Positions 9,440 through 17,902 of a stretch of DNA of 64,000 bases are shown here, in pieces (the first letter of the stretch is position 1; each line of letters opens with the position of its first letter). This DNA is from Mycobacterium sp. IS-836 (GTDB lineage Bacteria > Actinomycetota > Actinomycetes > Mycobacteriales > Mycobacteriaceae). A program made the position numbers and the translations under genes. A model generated the notes under the pieces. It saw nothing but the letters and a program-made list of their open reading frames with translations, ran no database searches and was not told where the DNA came from. The stretch lies in assembly GCF_001954275.1 (NCBI RefSeq), contig NZ_MBEU01000062.1, forward strand, positions 1 through 64,000, in the 5' to 3' direction.

Positions 9440-9970
9440 TCAATCCTCCTGAATGGTGTGGCTGTGCAGGTACAGGTCTCGGAGGCAGGCGATTTCGGCA
9501 CCATGGTGGATCGCTTCTCGATTGATGTGCAACACCAGCTCGCTCAGCGGGTAGTCGGCGTAGGGCCCTTCGGCCGGGCCGCAGCGGCGGGTCAGGTCGG
9601 CGGCGGACAGCGACCGTACGCCGTTGATCCACGCCGCGTACGTCTCGTCTAGTTGCCGCAGCGCGGTGCCGGCGCCGGTCGCGTAGTCCCAACTCTGATA
9701 GTCGGCGGGCGGTCCGCCGAAATGGTGATGGGCGCGCATCGCGAACACGCCGACGATGACATGTGCCATGCGCCACGCGATCGTGCTGAACGGTGCGGGG
9801 CTGGGCGCCGGAAACGCGAAGTCGATCGACCCGTCGGGATGCACGGTCCAACAGTTGGGCACCGGCTGCCAGAAGTACTCGTCGTCGGTCAGGCCGTCGA
9901 GGCGAGGGCGCAGCTGGTTGCGCCAGTGCCAGTCGAGCTGGTCGACCAGTTGGGTGGTCAGATCTGCCAT
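9440..9970 (-). CDS. DinB-fold protein, 176 aa
   Basis: A second DinB-superfamily protein. Histidines typical of the metal site occur in IAWRMAHVIVGVFAMRAHHHF near residue 70 and in LHINREAIHHGAEIACLRDLYL near the C terminus. The N terminus (LDWHWRNQLRPRLDGLTDDEYFWQP) is the common opening helix of the mycothiol-maleylpyruvate-isomerase-like DinB group. It is first in a two-gene unit with the DUF664 protein and is divergent from the alpha-mannosidase gene, with only 81 bases between starts. Substrate unknown. Confidence 0.85.
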   Translation of the reverse strand: MADLTTQLVDQLDWHWRNQLRPRLDGLTDDEYFWQPVPNCWTVHPDGSIDFAFPAPSPAPFSTIAWRMAHVIVGVFAMRAHHHFGGPPADYQSWDYATGAGTALRQLDETYAAWINGVRSLSAADLTRRCGPAEGPYADYPLSELVLHINREAIHHGAEIACLRDLYLHSHTIQED

Positions 9971-10051
9971 GGCACCGAGCTTTCCATCAGCCGGTGACAG
10001 TCGTCCCTACGCGACGGCCATATCGCGGCGCTGGCCGCGTAAAGTGCGGAC

Positions 10052-13000
10052 ATGCAGGTGATTTCGGCGGAGTCCACCGAGCTTTTCGTCGGGCCGCCGG
10101 ACGCGCCGTCGCAACTGGTGCGTGTCAGCCTTGCCGGGGTGGCCGGGCCGACGCGGGTCCGCATCGACGGCGACGGTCTTCGGGGGGAGGCGGTCGCCGA
10201 CGCAGGCGCCGACATCATCGAGGTTCCGGTCGCCGTCGAGCGTCCCGTCGTCGGTCAGCATCGCGCCGCGCGCGTGCACACCGGGCGCGCGGGCACACCG
10301 TTCGAGTTCGTCGTCGCCGAGCCCGGGTGGACGATGTACATGATCAGCCACTTCCACTACGACCCGGTGTGGTGGAACACGCAGGGCGCCTATACCAGCG
10401 AATGGGCCGCGGACCCGCCGGACCGGCAGGCCAACGCCTTCGAACTGGTGCACGCACACCTGGAGATGGCCCGCCGCGAGCCCGAGTACAAGTTCGTTCT
10501 GGCCGAGGTGGATTACCTCAAGCCGTACTGGGACGCCCGGCCCGAGGACCGCGCCGATTTGCGCCGCTTCCTCGCCGAGGGCCGCGTCGAGGTGATGGGC
10601 GGCACCTACAACGAACCCAACACCAATCTCACCGGGCCGGAAACGACGATCCGGAACCTGGTGCACGGCATAGGCTTTCAGCGCGACGTGCTCGGCGCCG
10701 ATCCGGCCACCGCATGGCAGCTCGACGTATTCGGCCACGATCCGCAATTTCCCGGAATGGCCGCCGATGCCGGGCTGACATCGAGTTCGTGGGCGCGCGG
10801 GCCGCACCACCAGTGGGGCCCGACCCACTCCGGCGGTGTCGAAGGCATGCAGTTCTGCAGCGAGTTCGAGTGGATCGCGCCGTCGGGTCGCGGCCTGCTG
10901 ACCCACTACATGCCCGCGCACTACGGCGCGGGCTGGGGGATGGACTCGTCGACGAGTCTGCAGGAGGCGCAGGACGCGACCTACCGGTTATTCCGTCAGC
11001 TCAAGAGGGTCGCGCTGACGCGCAATGTGCTGCTGCCGGTGGGCACCGACTACACGCCGCCGAACAAGTGGGTCACCGCGATCCACCGCGACTGGGCCCG
11101 GCGCTACACCTGGCCGCGATTCGTCTGCGCGCTGCCGCGGGAGTTTTTCGCGGCGGTGCGCGCCGAACTCGCCGAGCGGGGGTGTGCGCCGTCGCCTCAG
11201 ACCCGCGACATGAACCCGATCTACACCGGCAAGGACGTGTCATACATCGACACGAAACAAGCCAACCGGGCCGCCGAGAACGCCGTCCTGGACGCCGAGC
11301 GTTTCGCGGTGTTCGCCGCGCTGATGACCGGCGCCGAGTACCCCCAGGCCGCCTTGGCCAAGGCGTGGGTGCAGCTGGCCTACGGCGCGCACCACGACGC
11401 GATCACCGGCTCGGAATCCGACCAGGTGTACCTCGACCTGCTGACCGGCTGGCGCGACGCGTGGGAGCTGGGCCGGGCGGCCCGCGACAACTCGCTGGCG
11501 TTGCTGTCCAGCGCGATCGATACCGGCGGACGTTCGGTCGTGGTGTGGAATCCGCTGGCACACCGGCGCACCGACATCGTCACCGCCCGGCTCGACCCGC
11601 CGCTCGCGGCGGGGGTGCGGGTGCTGGGCCCCGATGGCGTCGAGCTGCCCGCGCACGTCGAGCACGACGGCCGCTCGGTCGCCTGGCTGGCGAGCGATGT
11701 GCCCTCGCTGGGCTGGCGGGCCTATCGGCTGGCGCCTGGCGGCGAACCGGCCGGCTGGGAACCGGTGCCCGGATCCGAGATCGCCAACGAGCACTACCGG
11801 CTGGCGGTCGACCCGGCGCGCGGCGGGGCGGTCTCCTCGCTGGTTCAGGACGGCCGCCAGCTGATCGCGGCCGGCCGGGTGGGCAACGAGCTTGCCGTCT
11901 ACGAGGAATACCCGGCGCACCCGAGACAGGGCGAGGGCCCGTGGCATCTGCTGCCCAAGGGGCCGGTGGTCTGCTCGTCGGAATCGCCCGCGCGGGTCCG
12001 GGCCTACAGTGGGCCGCTCGGTCAGCGGCTCGTGGTGCGAGGCGGCATCGGCACCCTGCTGCGCTACACCCAAACCATCACCCTGTGGCGGGGCGTCGCG
12101 CGGGTGGACTGCCGGACCACCATCGACGAGTTCACCGGGGAAGACCGCTTGTTGCGCCTGCGCTGGCCGTGCCCGGTTCCGGGCGCCGTGCCGGTCAGCG
12201 AGGTGGGTGACGCCGTCATCGGGCGGGGTTTCGCCCTGCTGCACGACGGGTCGGAGTCCGTGGACACCGCGCGCTACTTGTGGACGCTGGACAACCCGGC
12301 CTACGGCTGGTTCGGGCTTTCGTCGGCGGCCCGGGTCCGCGTTTCGAATTCCGCCGTGCGCGCGGTGTCCGTGGCCGAGGTGGTCTCGCCGGCCGAGACG
12401 ACGTCCGGACCGCCAGCCCGCGAGCTGATGGTCGCGCTGGTCCGCGCCGGCGTCACGGCTACCTGCAGCGGCGCCGACCAACCTCGCTACGGCCACCTCG
12501 CCGTCGACTCCAATCTGCCCGACGTGCGAATCGCCCTGGGCGGGCCCGGCCGCAACGCCTTCACCAAAGCCGTACTCGCCGAGGCGGATCCGGACTACAC
12601 TGCCGAACTCGAACGCCAGCTTGCCGAGACCGGCCGGGCCCGCGTGTGGGTGCCGGCGGCAACGCCGTTGGCTCACGTATGGGTGCCCGGCGCCGACCTG
12701 CGCGGGGTCCGCGCCCTGCCGGTGCTCGTGATCGCCGGCTCCGACGACACCACCCTCAGCGACGAAATCGCCTCGGTGGCAACGGATCTCGATGACGCCG
12801 AAATCGAGGTCGCCCAGCAGGCGCCGGCGGCGATGGAACCCTTCGAGGCCCGAACCGTCGCGCTCCTCAACCGCGGCGTTCCGAGCTTCGCCGTCGACAC
12901 CGAAGGCACCCTGCACACCGCGCTGATGCGCTCGTGCACCGGTTGGCCGTCCGGCGTCTGGATCGACGGGCCCCGCCGCACCGCGCCCGACGGCACGAAC

Positions 13001-14227
13001 TTCCAACTGCAGCACTGGACACACGATTTCGACTACGCGCTGGTGGGCGGCGAAGGGGACTGGCGGCGTGCCGGAATGCCGGCCCGCAGCGCGCAGTACT
13101 CCCACCCACTGCTTGCCGTCGTCGCGGGCGAAGGGCGGGGCGAGCTGCCGCCGACCGGATCGCTGTTGCGAGTCGAGCCCGCCGACTCGGTGCACCTCGC
13201 GGCGCTCAAGGCGGCAGGGAACCCGCTGACCGCGGGCAGCGCGAAGCCGGTCGACCCCGGTGCGGTGGCCCTGCGGCTGGTGGAAACCCGCGGCACCCCC
13301 ACCCGCGTCGGCATCGGTTCGGCGCTGGGCAAGGTGAGTGCGCTCGAGCTCGCGGACCTGCTGGAAACGCCGCGGGGACGAAAACGATCGATCGACCTGG
13401 GCGGCTATCAAGTCGCCACGGTGCTGGCCCGGCTCGACGTGCCGTCCTCCCGCGGCGACGGCCGGGCCGTCGCGCTGGCCCCGAACGCCGAGACCGCCCA
13501 GCCGCTTTACGCGCGTTACTGGCTGCACAATCGCGGACCGGCTCCGCTCGGCGGGTTGCCCGCGGTCGCCCACCTGCACCCGCGCCTCGCCACCGCGCGG
13601 CCCGGCGAGAAGGCGGTGTTCCGGCTCACCGCGGCCAGCGACTGCAGCGATTCCGCGCTGGCGGGCGCGGTGGCCGTGGTGTGTCCGGACGGCTGGTCGG
13701 CCACGCCCACCGAGCGGCCGTTCACGCTGTGCAGCGGCGAGTATCGCGAGACCGACGCGGTGGTGGACATTCCGGCGAGCGCACCGCCCGGCCTCTACCC
13801 GATCCGCGCCCAGCTGCGCCTCGCCGGGGATTCGGTGCCGGCCGCGTGGCACCAGGCGGTCGAGGACGTGGCGGTGGTGGCCGTCGGCATGGACGAGGTC
13901 GACCTCGCCGATCTGCTCTACCTCGTCGACGGGCCCGCCGACGTCACGCTGCGGGCCGGCGACACGGCCCGATTGACCGTCACGGTCGGCACCCACGCCT
14001 GCGCCGGGGTCGCGCTGGAGGCGCATCTGATCAGCCCGTGGGGCACCTGGGAGTGGATCGGCCCGCCCGCGCTCGGCGCGGTCCTGCCCGCACGCGGCAC
14101 GGTCGAGCTCGCGTTCGCCGTCACCCCGCCGGCATGGCTTGAACCCGGCCAGTGGTGGGCGCTGGTCCGAGTCGGCTGCGCCGGCCGGCTCGTCTACTCC
14201 CCGGCGGTGAAGGTGACGGTGAAGTGA
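10052..14227 (+). CDS. GH38 alpha-mannosidase, 1391 aa
   Basis: A large glycoside hydrolase family 38 enzyme. The zinc-binding HFHYDPVWWNTQ begins at residue 100, and the catalytic nucleophile is expected at Asp225 in WQLDVFGHDPQFPG. A second metal region is seen in YGAHHDAITGSESDQVY. A beta-rich C-terminal half follows. GH38 enzymes remove alpha-linked mannose from glycans. The M. tuberculosis counterpart (Rv0648) is shorter as I recall it (about 1215 residues), so this one carries extra sequence, part of it a C-terminal domain rich in PxxxPxGLYPIRAQL-type beta strands. No signal peptide is evident, so it should act in the cytoplasm. Its TGA overlaps the GTG of the next gene. Confidence 0.92.
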   Translation: MQVISAESTELFVGPPDAPSQLVRVSLAGVAGPTRVRIDGDGLRGEAVADAGADIIEVPVAVERPVVGQHRAARVHTGRAGTPFEFVVAEPGWTMYMISHFHYDPVWWNTQGAYTSEWAADPPDRQANAFELVHAHLEMARREPEYKFVLAEVDYLKPYWDARPEDRADLRRFLAEGRVEVMGGTYNEPNTNLTGPETTIRNLVHGIGFQRDVLGADPATAWQLDVFGHDPQFPGMAADAGLTSSSWARGPHHQWGPTHSGGVEGMQFCSEFEWIAPSGRGLLTHYMPAHYGAGWGMDSSTSLQEAQDATYRLFRQLKRVALTRNVLLPVGTDYTPPNKWVTAIHRDWARRYTWPRFVCALPREFFAAVRAELAERGCAPSPQTRDMNPIYTGKDVSYIDTKQANRAAENAVLDAERFAVFAALMTGAEYPQAALAKAWVQLAYGAHHDAITGSESDQVYLDLLTGWRDAWELGRAARDNSLALLSSAIDTGGRSVVVWNPLAHRRTDIVTARLDPPLAAGVRVLGPDGVELPAHVEHDGRSVAWLASDVPSLGWRAYRLAPGGEPAGWEPVPGSEIANEHYRLAVDPARGGAVSSLVQDGRQLIAAGRVGNELAVYEEYPAHPRQGEGPWHLLPKGPVVCSSESPARVRAYSGPLGQRLVVRGGIGTLLRYTQTITLWRGVARVDCRTTIDEFTGEDRLLRLRWPCPVPGAVPVSEVGDAVIGRGFALLHDGSESVDTARYLWTLDNPAYGWFGLSSAARVRVSNSAVRAVSVAEVVSPAETTSGPPARELMVALVRAGVTATCSGADQPRYGHLAVDSNLPDVRIALGGPGRNAFTKAVLAEADPDYTAELERQLAETGRARVWVPAATPLAHVWVPGADLRGVRALPVLVIAGSDDTTLSDEIASVATDLDDAEIEVAQQAPAAMEPFEARTVALLNRGVPSFAVDTEGTLHTALMRSCTGWPSGVWIDGPRRTAPDGTNFQLQHWTHDFDYALVGGEGDWRRAGMPARSAQYSHPLLAVVAGEGRGELPPTGSLLRVEPADSVHLAALKAAGNPLTAGSAKPVDPGAVALRLVETRGTPTRVGIGSALGKVSALELADLLETPRGRKRSIDLGGYQVATVLARLDVPSSRGDGRAVALAPNAETAQPLYARYWLHNRGPAPLGGLPAVAHLHPRLATARPGEKAVFRLTAASDCSDSALAGAVAVVCPDGWSATPTERPFTLCSGEYRETDAVVDIPASAPPGLYPIRAQLRLAGDSVPAAWHQAVEDVAVVAVGMDEVDLADLLYLVDGPADVTLRAGDTARLTVTVGTHACAGVALEAHLISPWGTWEWIGPPALGAVLPARGTVELAFAVTPPAWLEPGQWWALVRVGCAGRLVYSPAVKVTVK

Positions 14228-14841
14228 GCGCCCGACTGGTCGCGACCGTCGCCGGCACGCCGATTGGGGTCGACGAGGTCGACGCCCGCGAGGCGCGGTT
14301 GCGCCGCGGCCCGCGCGCGGCCGCGCTGCCCGCCGGCGGCACCAGCGAGGGACGGCAGCTGCGGCGCTGGCTCACCCAATTGATCGTGACCGAACGAGTC
14401 GTCGCGGTCGAGGTGGCCGCGCGCGGTCTGACCGCGGGGGACGCCCCGGCCGAGACGGAGCTACTGCCCGACGACACGGCCCGGCTGGAGATCGGGAGCG
14501 TGGCCGCGGCCGCGCTGGCCGATCCGGCCGCGCGGGCCCTGTTCGCCGACGTCACCGCCGCGGTCCGGGTCAGCGACCAAGACGTGGCCGACTACCACGC
14601 CCGCAACCCGCTGCGGTTCGCCGCGCCGCGCCCGGGCCGCCACGGCTGGCGCGCCCCGTCGCGGGTCGGCCCGCCGCTGGGACAGGTGCGGTCCGCGATC
14701 GCCGAGCATCTGCGCGGCGCCGCCCGGCGGCGCGCCTTCCGGGTGTGGCTCGACGCGCGCACAGCGGAGCTGGTGCGGCTCGCTCCCGGCTACGAGCATC
14801 CCGGCGATCCCCACCAGCCCGACAACACCCACCGGCACTGA
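14224..14841 (+). CDS. Conserved Rv0649-like protein, 205 aa
   Basis: The GTG start at 14224 overlaps the mannosidase stop by four bases (GTGA). The protein begins VSARLVATVAGTPIGVDEVD, similar to the helical N-terminal region of SurA/PrsA-type peptidyl-prolyl isomerases, and ends with the conserved GYEHPGDPHQPDNTHRH. The M. tuberculosis homologue is labelled FabD2, a malonyl-CoA transacylase, in older annotation. I see no GHSxG nucleophile motif of that enzyme class, so the label is not supported. Its place between a mannosidase and a sugar kinase suggests an accessory role in glycan use. Function unknown. Confidence 0.82.
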   Translation: MSARLVATVAGTPIGVDEVDAREARLRRGPRAAALPAGGTSEGRQLRRWLTQLIVTERVVAVEVAARGLTAGDAPAETELLPDDTARLEIGSVAAAALADPAARALFADVTAAVRVSDQDVADYHARNPLRFAAPRPGRHGWRAPSRVGPPLGQVRSAIAEHLRGAARRRAFRVWLDARTAELVRLAPGYEHPGDPHQPDNTHRH

Positions 14842-14847
14842 TCGCCC

Positions 14848-15768
14848 ATGCTCACCCTCTGCCTGGACATCGGCGGCACCAAGATCGCCGTCGGCTTGGC
14901 CGACGACGACGGTGCGCTGGTACACACGGCCATCCGCCCCACGCCGCAGGGCGTGTCCGCCGAGGAGATCTGGGCCGCGGTCGCGGCATCGATCGCCGAC
15001 GCCCTCCACGCGGCCGGCGGCGGGGTCGCCGCGGTGGGCATCGCGTCGGCCGGTTCGATCGACCTGCACACCGGGTGCGTCAGCCCGATCAACATCGGGT
15101 CCTGGCGCGGGTTCCCGCTGCGGGACCGCGTCGCGGCAGCGGTGCCCGGTGTGCCTGTGCGGCTGGGTGGTGACGGCACGTGCATGGCGTTGGGCGAGCA
15201 CTGGCGCGGCGCCGGACGCGGGGCGCGCTTCCTGCTGGGCATGGTGGTGTCCACCGGGGTGGGCGGCGGGTTGGTGCTCAACGGCGTCCCCTACGCCGGT
15301 CGCACCGGCAACGCCGGCCACGTCGGTCACGTGGTCGTCGACCCGGACGGCCGGCCCTGCACCTGTGGTGGCCGCGGCTGCGTCGAGACCGTCGCGGCCG
15401 GCCCGTCGTTGGCGCGCTGGGCCCGGGCCAATGGCTGGTCCGCGCCGCCCGGTGCCGGCGCCCTGGAGCTGGCCGATGGGGCGGCGCGCGGCGAGGCCGT
15501 GGCGCTGCGGGCGTTCCACCGGGGCGGCACCGCGCTGGCGGCGATGATCGCCTCGGTGGCGGCGGTCTGCGACCTCGACCTCGTCGTCATCGGGGGAGGC
15601 GTGGCGAAATCCGGTCGCGTGCTTTTCGACCCACTGCGCGCGGCACTGGCCGACTACGCCGGACTGGATTTTCTGCACGGCCTGCGTGTGGTGCCGGCAG
15701 AGCTTGGCGGCGAGGCGGGTCTAGTCGGCGCGGCCCGGCTGGCGGGGCTCACCGCGTACCCGGAGTGA
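14848..15768 (+). CDS. ROK-family sugar kinase
   Basis: A 306-residue ROK kinase. The phosphate-binding DIGGTKIAVGLADDDG opens the protein, a second phosphate loop STGVGGGLVLNG lies near residue 135, and the ROK zinc motif CTCGGRGCVE has its first cysteine at residue 171. A final GGGVAKSG adenosine loop is present. The family phosphorylates glucose, N-acetylglucosamine or mannose with ATP. Being six bases downstream of the Rv0649-like gene and in the mannosidase operon, mannose or a mannose derivative is a plausible substrate, by inference only. Confidence 0.9.
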   Translation: MLTLCLDIGGTKIAVGLADDDGALVHTAIRPTPQGVSAEEIWAAVAASIADALHAAGGGVAAVGIASAGSIDLHTGCVSPINIGSWRGFPLRDRVAAAVPGVPVRLGGDGTCMALGEHWRGAGRGARFLLGMVVSTGVGGGLVLNGVPYAGRTGNAGHVGHVVVDPDGRPCTCGGRGCVETVAAGPSLARWARANGWSAPPGAGALELADGAARGEAVALRAFHRGGTALAAMIASVAAVCDLDLVVIGGGVAKSGRVLFDPLRAALADYAGLDFLHGLRVVPAELGGEAGLVGAARLAGLTAYPE

Positions 15769-15798
15769 GGTCGACCCCGTCACCTGAGCGGAGCCGTT

Positions 15799-15828
15799 TT
15801 GGCTGATCGCGGGTGGTCACGCTATTGT
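15799..15828 (+). promoter_or_regulatory. rplJ-rplL promoter
   Basis: A -35-like TTGGCT (15799-15804) and a -10 TATTGT (15823-15828) are 18 bases apart. The twelve bases TATTGTGGTTGC starting at 15823 recur exactly at the rpsL promoter. The start of transcription would fall near 15835, leaving a leader of about 200 bases before rplJ. Confidence 0.6.
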
Positions 15829-15945
15829 GGTTGCCGATCCACCGAAGACCGTCGGTCACCGAGCAATCGGTTGAAGGTCCGGGAACATCCCGGCGGCCCA
15901 CGCAGGAGGACGAGGCATTACCGCCGGCGTGCGCCGGCGCATTTC

Positions 15946-15977
15946 AACGCCCCGGCCGCTTCCTGCGCCGGGGCGTT
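15946..15977 (+). promoter_or_regulatory. L10-type leader hairpin upstream of rplJ
   Basis: Ten perfect base pairs join AACGCCCCGG (15946-15955) and CCGGGGCGTT (15968-15977) around a 12-base loop, followed by the weakly T-rich TCGTCGTTCTC. A smaller GC hairpin precedes it near 15921-15940. Ribosomal L10 leaders bind the L10-L12 complex for autoregulation, and this leader has the expected position. The stem without a proper U tract could act as an attenuator or simply shape the L10-binding fold. Confidence 0.55.
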
Positions 15978-16039
15978 CGTCGTTCTCCGGTGATCACAGA
16001 CCACAAGTCGCACTAGGACTTTCACCTCAGGAGGTATGC

Positions 16040-16672
16040 ATGGCCAAGGCTGACAAGGCCACCGCCGTTGCAGACATCGCCGAGCAGTTCACCGGCTCGA
16101 CGGCCACCTTGATCACCGAATACCGCGGGCTGACGGTGGCCAACTTGGCCGAGCTGCGGCGGTCTCTGGCGGGGTCGGCCACCTACTCGGTGGCCAAGAA
16201 CACGCTGATCAAGCGTGCGGCGTCGCAAGCCGGGATCGAGGGTCTCGACGAGCTGTTCGTCGGCCCGACGGCCATCGCGTTCGTCACCGGTGAGGCGGTT
16301 GACGCCGCCAAGGCCCTCAAGAAGTTCGCCAAGGACAACAAGGCGCTGGTCATCAAGGGCGGCTACATGGATGGCCACCCGTTGACGGTTGCCGAGGTCG
16401 AGCGCATCGCCGACCTGGAGTCCCGCGAGGTGTTGCTGGCCAAGCTGGCCGGCGCGATGAAGGGCAACCTCGCCAAGGCGGCCGGCCTGTTCAACGCGCC
16501 CGCCTCGCAGGTCGCTCGCCTGTTGGCCGCACTACAGGAAAAGAAGCCGGCCGAACCCGCCGCCGAAGCACCCGCCGAACCGGCTGCCGAAGCACCCGCC
16601 GAACCGGACGCAGAAGCACCCGCCGAACCGACCGCCGAAGCATCCACCGAGACATCGGCTGAAGCCGAATAA
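16040..16672 (+). CDS. rplJ: 50S ribosomal protein L10
   Basis: L10 anchors the L7/L12 stalk to the large subunit. The body ([17 protein letters not shown] to LLAALQEKK) is typical. AGGAGGT lies four bases before the ATG at 16040. The last 30 or so residues are an added acidic tail made of repeated APAEP units, alternating Ala-Pro-Glu. I recall the M. tuberculosis protein as about 178 residues, so this 210-residue version is longer entirely because of that tail. It is followed 34 bases later by rplL. Confidence 0.97.
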   Translation: MAKADKATAVADIAEQFTGSTATLITEYRGLTVANLAELRRSLAGSATYSVAKNTLIKRAASQAGIEGLDELFVGPTAIAFVTGEAVDAAKALKKFAKDNKALVIKGGYMDGHPLTVAEVERIADLESREVLLAKLAGAMKGNLAKAAGLFNAPASQVARLLAALQEKKPAEPAAEAPAEPAAEAPAEPDAEAPAEPTAEASTETSAEAE

Positions 16673-16706
16673 CCCAACCCAAACCAACCCAGGAAGGACC
16701 CACACC

Positions 16707-17099
16707 ATGGCAAAAATCTCAACCGACGACCTGCTCGACGTCTTCAAGGAAATGACCCTGTTGGAGCTCTCGGACTTCGTCAAGAAGTTCGAGGAGACCT
16801 TCGAGGTCACCGCGGCCGCGCCCGTCGCGGTTGCCGCTGCCGGCCCCGCCGCCGGTGGCGCACCGGCGGAGGCCGCCGAGGAGCAGTCCGAGTTCGACGT
16901 CATCCTCGAGGCCGCCGGCGACAAGAAGATCGGCGTGATCAAGGTTGTCCGCGAGATCGTCTCCGGCCTGGGCCTCAAGGAGGCCAAGGACCTGGTCGAC
17001 GGCGCCCCCAAGCCGCTGCTGGAGAAGGTCGCCAAGGAGGCCGCCGACGAGGCCAAGACCAAGCTCGAGGCCGCCGGCGCCACCGTCACCGTCAAGTAG
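16707..17099 (+). CDS. rplL: 50S ribosomal protein L7/L12
   Basis: A 130-residue stalk protein with the N-terminal dimerisation helix ([22 protein letters not shown]), an Ala-rich hinge (residues about 35-55), and the C-terminal factor-binding domain with [20 protein letters not shown] and [11 protein letters not shown]. It recruits translation factors such as the EF-Tu and EF-G encoded further along in this window. It shares the rplJ transcript, and a terminator follows directly. Confidence 0.98.
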   Translation: MAKISTDDLLDVFKEMTLLELSDFVKKFEETFEVTAAAPVAVAAAGPAAGGAPAEAAEEQSEFDVILEAAGDKKIGVIKVVREIVSGLGLKEAKDLVDGAPKPLLEKVAKEAADEAKTKLEAAGATVTVK

Positions 17100-17110
17100 T
17101 TCACTGCACG

Positions 17111-17148
17111 AAACCCCCGGACTTTCCTCGGCAGGCCCGGGGGTTTCG
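17111..17148. terminator. Bidirectional terminator between rplL and tetR
   Basis: GAAACCCCCGG (17111-17121) pairs with CCGGGGGTTTC (17138-17148) across a 16-base loop. Runs of A on the left and T on the right make it usable from both sides, which suits the convergent genes rplL and the TetR regulator. Confidence 0.85.
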
Positions 17149-17153
17149 TCTGC

Positions 17154-17840
17154 CTAGCCGACGCGGATTGCCGCGTGGCGCGACTGCTCGATCCGCTCGG
17201 GTGAATCTCCCAGGGCGACAAGCAGATTCGTCGTGATCGCACCAAGGACCGGCCCGACGGCCTCGCCTTCGTTGCCATAGAAACCGGCCAGTTCCAGCAT
17301 TACGAACCCGTGTATCAGCGCCCAGAACTGGGCCGCGGTCGCCACAACCGAGGCGTCGTCGTCGGCCGAGCACGCGGTGATTCGACCCGCCAGCACCGAC
17401 CGGTGCACAGCGCGCACGACGTGCGCGAAGCTGGGTTGATGCTGCTCGATCTCGGAGATGGTCAGCGTCAGGACGTTCCCCGCGGGCGCGTTGATGCCGT
17501 GTGCGCTGGTACTGCCGAACATCAGCCGGTACATGTGCGGCCGTTCGATGGCATAGCGGCGATAGGCGGCCCCGACGGCCATCAGATCCGCCACCGGGTC
17601 GGCCGTCTGAGGCACCGTCAGCGCCGTGTCGAACTGACGCAGCCCCTCTTGCGCGACCTCGGCGATCAGCGAGCGCATCCCGCCGAAGTGCGTGTACACC
17701 GCCATCGTCGAGGTCCCGGCGGCACCGGCCACCTTGCGGGTCTGCAGCGCGTCGGGCCCGTTGTCGTCGAGCAGGCAGACGGCCGCGTGGAGCAGCTCGT
17801 CCCGCACGGTCCGTTCCGTCTGCGACGTCATCCTTGCCAT
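17154..17840 (-). CDS. TetR-family regulator (Rv0653c-like)
   Basis: A TetR repressor. Its helix-turn-helix runs ALQTRKVAGAAGTSTMAVYTHF near residues 30-52, with a variable ligand-binding domain behind. It is divergent from the carotenoid oxygenase gene. I place the start at ATG 17840 (MARMTSQTER); a TTG at 17867 would add nine residues, and ATG 17831 is also possible. No strong ribosome site settles it. The palindrome at 17878-17890, between the two starts, is the natural operator, suggesting that it controls itself and the oxygenase. Confidence 0.88.
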   Translation of the reverse strand: MARMTSQTERTVRDELLHAAVCLLDDNGPDALQTRKVAGAAGTSTMAVYTHFGGMRSLIAEVAQEGLRQFDTALTVPQTADPVADLMAVGAAYRRYAIERPHMYRLMFGSTSAHGINAPAGNVLTLTISEIEQHQPSFAHVVRAVHRSVLAGRITACSADDDASVVATAAQFWALIHGFVMLELAGFYGNEGEAVGPVLGAITTNLLVALGDSPERIEQSRHAAIRVG

Positions 17841-17877
17841 CTTCTCATCGGGAGCGTACGTTGCCAATAACAGCGAA

Positions 17878-17890
17878 ATAACAATGTTAT
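17878..17890. promoter_or_regulatory. Candidate TetR operator ATAAC-N3-GTTAT
   Basis: The 13-base palindrome ATAACAATGTTAT lies between the divergent TetR and carotenoid oxygenase genes, overlapping the space just upstream of the oxygenase ribosome site (AGGAG at 17891). A half-similar ATAAC occurs ten bases to the left. The AT-rich run stands out in GC-rich DNA. Confidence 0.6.
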
Positions 17891-17902
17891 AGGAGCTCAG
17901 CC

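Noticed and set aside
11240..14026. A 928-codon minus-strand frame opposite the mannosidase
   Set aside because: It is composed mainly of Arg, Gly and Ala with no motif, and the GH38 gene on the plus strand accounts for the region.
16548..16669. CRISPR-like short repeats in rplJ
   Set aside because: The repeats are in-frame codons for APAEP with no spacers of constant length; they encode a protein tail.
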